Source: Flavobacteriales bacterium (lineage in GTDB: Bacteria > Bacteroidota > Bacteroidia > Flavobacteriales_F > PHOS-HE28). Taken from it: a stretch of 44,455 nt of DNA. Made by a program: the position numbers and the translations under genes. The stretch is taken from positions 1 to 44,455 of the forward strand of contig JAHDVX010000028.1 in assembly GCA_023382455.1 (NCBI GenBank). Direction: 5' to 3'. Under the pieces are notes generated by a model. The model ran no database searches, was not told the origin of the DNA, and worked only from the letters and a program-made list of their open reading frames with translations. Below are positions 44,381 through 44,455 of this stretch, one piece after another (the first letter of the stretch is position 1; each line of letters begins with the position of its first letter).

Positions 44381-44455
44381 GCGATCGCCCTACCGTCACT
44401 GCGAGCGATCGTGCGCCTAGCGATCGCCCCTTGACGTCACTGCGAGCGATCGTGC
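44381..44455. repeat. Tandem palindromic repeat array, cut by the right window edge
   Basis: Two units are visible. Each begins GCGATCGCCC (44381-44390 and 44420-44429), and each ends with the same 21-nt sequence CGTCACTGCGAGCGATCGTG+C (44394-44414 and 44435-44455, spacing 41). The two ends of a unit can pair through GCGATCGC/GCGATCGT. TCACTGCGAGCG resembles repetitive extragenic palindromes common in Bacteroidota. Further copies may lie beyond the window. Confidence 0.75.

Noticed and set aside
44381-44455. CRISPR array
   Set aside because: Only two units are visible, with similar rather than unique intervening sequence and an internal palindrome; no cas genes are in the window.

Overview
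The window looks like chromosomal DNA of a high-GC member of the Bacteroidota, probably a flavobacterium-like lineage. Three things point there. Several large exported proteins end in type IX secretion system (T9SS) sorting domains. Families largely restricted to that phylum are present (DUF3127, DUF2911, the PorV/PorQ family, a carboxypeptidase-regulatory-like TonB-dependent receptor). Many genes have a TAnnTTTG or TAnnTTCG element just upstream, the -7 type of Bacteroidota promoter, and few have an obvious Shine-Dalgarno sequence. By eye GC is above 60%. I see no CRISPR array and no insertion sequence. The only mobile-element trace is an integrase fragment at the left edge.

Layout. 1-439: a tyrosine-recombinase fragment and a non-coding stretch. 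440-8203: a metallo-beta-lactamase-fold hydrolase facing a probable two-gene unit (propeller/Omp85-like outer-membrane protein plus M20 amidohydrolase), then ahcY, a degenerate Rieske-like lipoprotein, and a small lysine-rich exported protein. 8467-17459: a tight three-gene cell-surface operon with its own promoter and terminator (TonB-dependent receptor, a 1392-residue exported protein, a PorV/PorQ-type barrel). This is the most system-like part of the window. 17560-22587: housekeeping genes (greA, a HIT protein, ruvC) plus a membrane-protein/glycosyltransferase pair and a flavin reductase/DUF3127 pair.

22672-27180: tRNA-Leu(UAG), then the protein-quality genes trigger factor, clpP and clpX, and a DUF2911 protein. 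27395-44042: everything is on the minus strand. Read in transcription order it is a 2095-residue modular T9SS adhesin-like protein, a large PIG-L deacetylase, an aminotransferase, a sodium:solute symporter, and two tandem paralogous T9SS proteins. Strong hairpin terminators separate most of these.

How the genes work together. The right-hand half is mostly about the cell surface: T9SS cargo, one TonB receptor, a PorV-like protein, and a possible deacetylase/uptake unit. The middle is core information processing and proteostasis. Several non-coding palindromes are not explained by genes: a 62-nt cruciform between the two T9SS paralogues, an inverted repeat after ahcY that shares a motif with a repeat 30 kb away, and a tandem palindromic array running off the right edge.
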